Source: Paludibacteraceae bacterium
GTDB taxonomy: Bacteria; Bacteroidota; Bacteroidia; Bacteroidales; Paludibacteraceae
Direction of reading: 5' to 3'
DNA length: 64,000 nt
Assembly (NCBI GenBank): GCA_017938155.1
Contig: JAGBCD010000040.1
Span: 62,001 to 126,000, forward strand
Position numbers and translations under genes: made by a program. Below the pieces are notes generated by a model, which saw only the letters and a list, made by a program, of their open reading frames with translations, was not told the DNA's origin and did no database searches. Shown here one piece after another: positions 61,556 through 64,000 of this stretch. Each line of letters opens with the position of its first letter. The first letter of the stretch is position 1.

Positions 61556-62332
61556 TTATTTTTGCCAAAGATACATTCCTATTTTTATTTGCCATTGGTC
61601 ATTCCTTCCCCTCACATATCTATCATCACCCTTATATTCATTAACTCCATTGAAATTCATTTCATTGAATTGTTCCACTCGGAGAGGGTTAACCAAGCCA
61701 AAATCATAACCTCCTCGAATAAAATATTTTTCATATTGGAAACCTATTCCGATTCCCCATGATACATTGAAAGGATTATAATATTGTACCACTTTTGAAG
61801 GATGTGAAACAATTGGAACAATAGGTTCTTTTTTATCTATTTTCCCCCTAAAATCATTATTCTCTGACAACGCAAGTACTCCCTGAATAGTTGGTCCTGT
61901 ATACGCAAGAAGCCATGTATCCTTTGCAATTTCAATCTTGTATTGCATATCAAAAGCAATATCCAACTTATGCAGCATAGTAGTGGATTTGTTTTGATAA
62001 ATAGGTTGTGGTATCCAAATTCCACGTTCATTATAATAGTAGTCTTGCCAATCTTGTATATTCGCCCCAAACGAATAGTTTAAAGACACCGCACATCCTA
62101 AACCTTTATAAAAGTTCATATCATATACACATCCTATTTTAAATCCGTCCATTACATCTTTTGACAAAATATTTGGATCTTTTGGTTGAATAATAGTCGG
62201 TGAATTGACCCTAAAAATAGTTTCATTAAATCCTAATTGTAGACCGATAGCATGATTTGGCAATTTTGCATAAGCATGGTTAACAATAACCATAGAAACA
62301 CAAATGATTATTATCCCAAAAATTCTTTTCAT
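61556..62332 (-). CDS. outer-membrane beta-barrel protein
   Basis: A 258-residue exported protein. The signal peptide ends NHAYA; the mature part has alternating aromatic strands, for example GIGIGFQYEKYFIRGGYDFGLVNP and WQIKIGMYLWQK at the C-terminus (ending in a hydrophobic strand). It fits the PF13568-like outer-membrane barrel class of Bacteroidota, to which PorT also belongs; identity with PorT is not claimed. It lies between the OstA-like gene (21 bp) and dnaG (19 bp) on the same strand. Function unknown. Confidence 0.7.
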   Translation of the reverse strand: MKRIFGIIIICVSMVIVNHAYAKLPNHAIGLQLGFNETIFRVNSPTIIQPKDPNILSKDVMDGFKIGCVYDMNFYKGLGCAVSLNYSFGANIQDWQDYYYNERGIWIPQPIYQNKSTTMLHKLDIAFDMQYKIEIAKDTWLLAYTGPTIQGVLALSENNDFRGKIDKKEPIVPIVSHPSKVVQYYNPFNVSWGIGIGFQYEKYFIRGGYDFGLVNPLRVEQFNEMNFNGVNEYKGDDRYVRGRNDQWQIKIGMYLWQK

Positions 62333-62353
62333 ATCGTTAAATGTTTATTAATT

Positions 62354-64000
62354 TTAATTTGCTTTTTTTCTATTTCTTTTTGGCCTTGGTTTAATAGCCT
62401 CTTCTTCTATAGGTTCTTCTTCCACTGCAGATACTGCTTGTTGCTCAGGCCTATATGTATGCTGAGGAGTAAGAAATACATCTTGTGGTTTTGTTGGTCT
62501 TTCATCAATAGCCCAAAAGAATCCTACTAATTTAGTTTGCTCAGGAGTAACTTGGTCTATCGGATACATTATACCTGTGGTTCTAGTTGTAAATACAACT
62601 CGTTGAATCTTTTTCTCCTTTAGAAATAACTTCACAAAACTACTCTGAGTTCTATTAACCCCCATAAAAGATCCATCATCATTTTCCGGATAAAATATAG
62701 TTTCTGCATTCCCATTCACATCCACTTGTCTCAAATCTCCCTCCCGAATAAATGCTTTCATCTCTTTTCCCATCATTTGATTAAAATAGTTTGATGACAC
62801 TTGTTGAATGGTCAATGCATTACCAAAACCGTGGGCATAATCCAACTCTTGATTTTTTAGATACATATAAATACTATCCGCCGACATCTGAGAATTGTTT
62901 GACCAACAAATCGGCAAATGGTACAAAATGATGACCGAATCTTGGTCATGATACACCAACGAATCACATACAAGCTGATAATCAGGATGATATACTCTAA
63001 CATTATGGAATGCCCTCATTTGTTGATATGCCGTATCAACCCAAAGGGTATCTGGTGACTGAGCAACCATCACACTATCTTGCATTATACTATCTTGGGG
63101 CAGTAATCTATAGAGGCGCACTTGAATCTGATCCACAAAGATGGTATCTGCATGCATGTAAGTAGTGTCTTCTTGAGACCAATCAATGACTAAAGCACTA
63201 TCCGTTACAAATCCAGTATTAGAATGTTCGTACAATTCACAATAATTACCTTTCAAAGTAGCTTGTTGAACTGTGTCTACAGCTTCAATATGTCCTATAA
63301 ACTTTCCGAAACCTGTTATCTTATTGTACAATATGGTGTCACCTATGAGTGTTTTCCCATCTTGATGAATAATCTTGGAGCGATTATAAAGGTTGGATTG
63401 TTCTGTTTCTGTGTTATACAATCCATTTGAAGATAGAATCGTCGTTTCACCCTCATATAAAATGTTTGTTGGTGAAACCAATTTTGCGATATGACTCTCA
63501 GTGTTGTAATAAAGCGTATCTGTTGACATAGAGAACGAAGAATTCTCAAGCGACACCTTTTTTCTAAATATTGCTTGATTGGTAGAGGGAGTATAAAAAC
63601 CTAACTGCGAATGCAAGGTGTTTATACTATCACGTATTGTACCACTTCCAAAATAATATGCCACTCCTTTCAAACGATCATAGTTCAAACTATCAGTAGT
63701 AAGGATGGTCTCTCTATGAATCAATCTTACATTGTTTCTTACTCGAGCCAAACGAGTGTTTCCATCGTAATAAAGTATATCCCCATAGCCATACAAAGTA
63801 TCGCCTTGCTCAAAACGAACATTACCAAACGCATCTATTGAATTCGACTTATCATAGAAATAGGCCGAATCACAAAACATTAGCATATCATCATGTTTGA
63901 AGCGAACATTCCCTTTCAATATTTGCGCATCAGGAAGCCGCTTTTGGTCAAAGGTAAGCGTTTCAGAATATTCCAAATAGACAAGCTTTTGCCCATTAAT
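62354..64000 (-). CDS. OstA/LptA-like protein, N-terminus cut by window edge
   Basis: The frame is open to the window edge, with INGQKLVYLEYSE read upstream of the first in-frame TTG, so the N-terminus is missing. About 548 codons are seen. The product has repeated beta-strand motifs of the OstA/LptA jellyroll: QILKGNVRFKHDDMLMFCDSAYFY, GNVRFEQGDTLYGYGDILYY, and similar units; such proteins handle lipopolysaccharide between membranes in Gram-negatives. The C-terminus is Pro/Glu-rich and ends in a strongly basic KPRPKRNRKKAN tail. Larger than E. coli LptA (185 residues); the family in Bacteroidota is typically 500-600 residues. Confidence 0.83.
   Translation of the reverse strand: MNGQKLVYLEYSETLTFDQKRLPDAQILKGNVRFKHDDMLMFCDSAYFYDKSNSIDAFGNVRFEQGDTLYGYGDILYYDGNTRLARVRNNVRLIHRETILTTDSLNYDRLKGVAYYFGSGTIRDSINTLHSQLGFYTPSTNQAIFRKKVSLENSSFSMSTDTLYYNTESHIAKLVSPTNILYEGETTILSSNGLYNTETEQSNLYNRSKIIHQDGKTLIGDTILYNKITGFGKFIGHIEAVDTVQQATLKGNYCELYEHSNTGFVTDSALVIDWSQEDTTYMHADTIFVDQIQVRLYRLLPQDSIMQDSVMVAQSPDTLWVDTAYQQMRAFHNVRVYHPDYQLVCDSLVYHDQDSVIILYHLPICWSNNSQMSADSIYMYLKNQELDYAHGFGNALTIQQVSSNYFNQMMGKEMKAFIREGDLRQVDVNGNAETIFYPENDDGSFMGVNRTQSSFVKLFLKEKKIQRVVFTTRTTGIMYPIDQVTPEQTKLVGFFWAIDERPTKPQDVFLTPQHTYRPEQQAVSAVEEEPIEEEAIKPRPKRNRKKAN

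Overview
This window is a 64 kb chromosomal segment of a low-GC member of the Bacteroidota, most likely order Bacteroidales. Four kinds of evidence point there. (1) Nearly every transcription unit that can be delimited starts with the Bacteroidota promoter signature (TTTG or TTG, 19-21 bp, TAnnTTTG). (2) Several products are families typical of the phylum: a GldJ/GldK-type lipoprotein of gliding/type IX secretion, DUF4270 and DUF4271 proteins, SusC-like TonB-dependent receptors with a carboxypeptidase-regulatory N-terminus, a GT3 glycogen synthase and a fused DHOD-B-like/GltD flavoprotein. (3) Many lipoproteins and outer-membrane barrels are present. (4) Gene orders such as rpsF-rpsR-rplI, pta-ackA, DUF4271-hemD-rnpA-yidD and dnaG next to envelope genes are consistent with this. 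The genus cannot be named from the sequence alone.

Layout. 0-4.4 kb: 5' end of a GH13 amylase-type gene, pta-ackA (acetate formation), a divergent OmpA/LysM protein and a CAU-anticodon tRNA. 5-12 kb: folP-cdaA, gldJ-like-gcvH, then a starch-synthase-like half protein overlapping a DUF4270 lipoprotein. 11.6-17.4 kb: panC-pdxB-proS and a TonB receptor. 17.5-20.8 kb: clpS-clpA-aat, a complete N-degron degradation unit. 20.9-22.4 kb: a gene-poor scar region with an ATPase fragment, short tandem repeats and an orphan terminator. 22.4-27 kb: an operon of a FeoB-like permease lacking its GTPase motifs, a TonB receptor and a His-tailed HMA protein. 27.3-27.65 kb: five imperfect 51-54 bp repeats derived from the 3' half of the adjacent tRNA-Arg. 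27.7-41.5 kb: Fur-family regulator, YugP protease, GNAT protein, LOG, hemD, rnpA, yidD, trmD, RluA-type synthase, PnuC-type transporter, L31/L9/S18/S6, miaA and GT3 glycogen synthase. 41.5-51.8 kb: two peptidases, acpP-fabF, a U32 protein, mutL and a TPR lipoprotein. 52-64 kb: pyrE, psd, deoC, the fused flavoprotein, dnaG and an OstA/LptA-like protein cut by the window edge.

Most of the window is conserved housekeeping. The accessory or unusual material is concentrated at 20.9-27.65 kb. The two most interesting items are there: the FeoB-like/TonB/HMA operon, whose promoter carries palindromes, and the tRNA-Arg-derived tandem array. No CRISPR array, insertion sequence, integrase, restriction system or complete mobile element was found.
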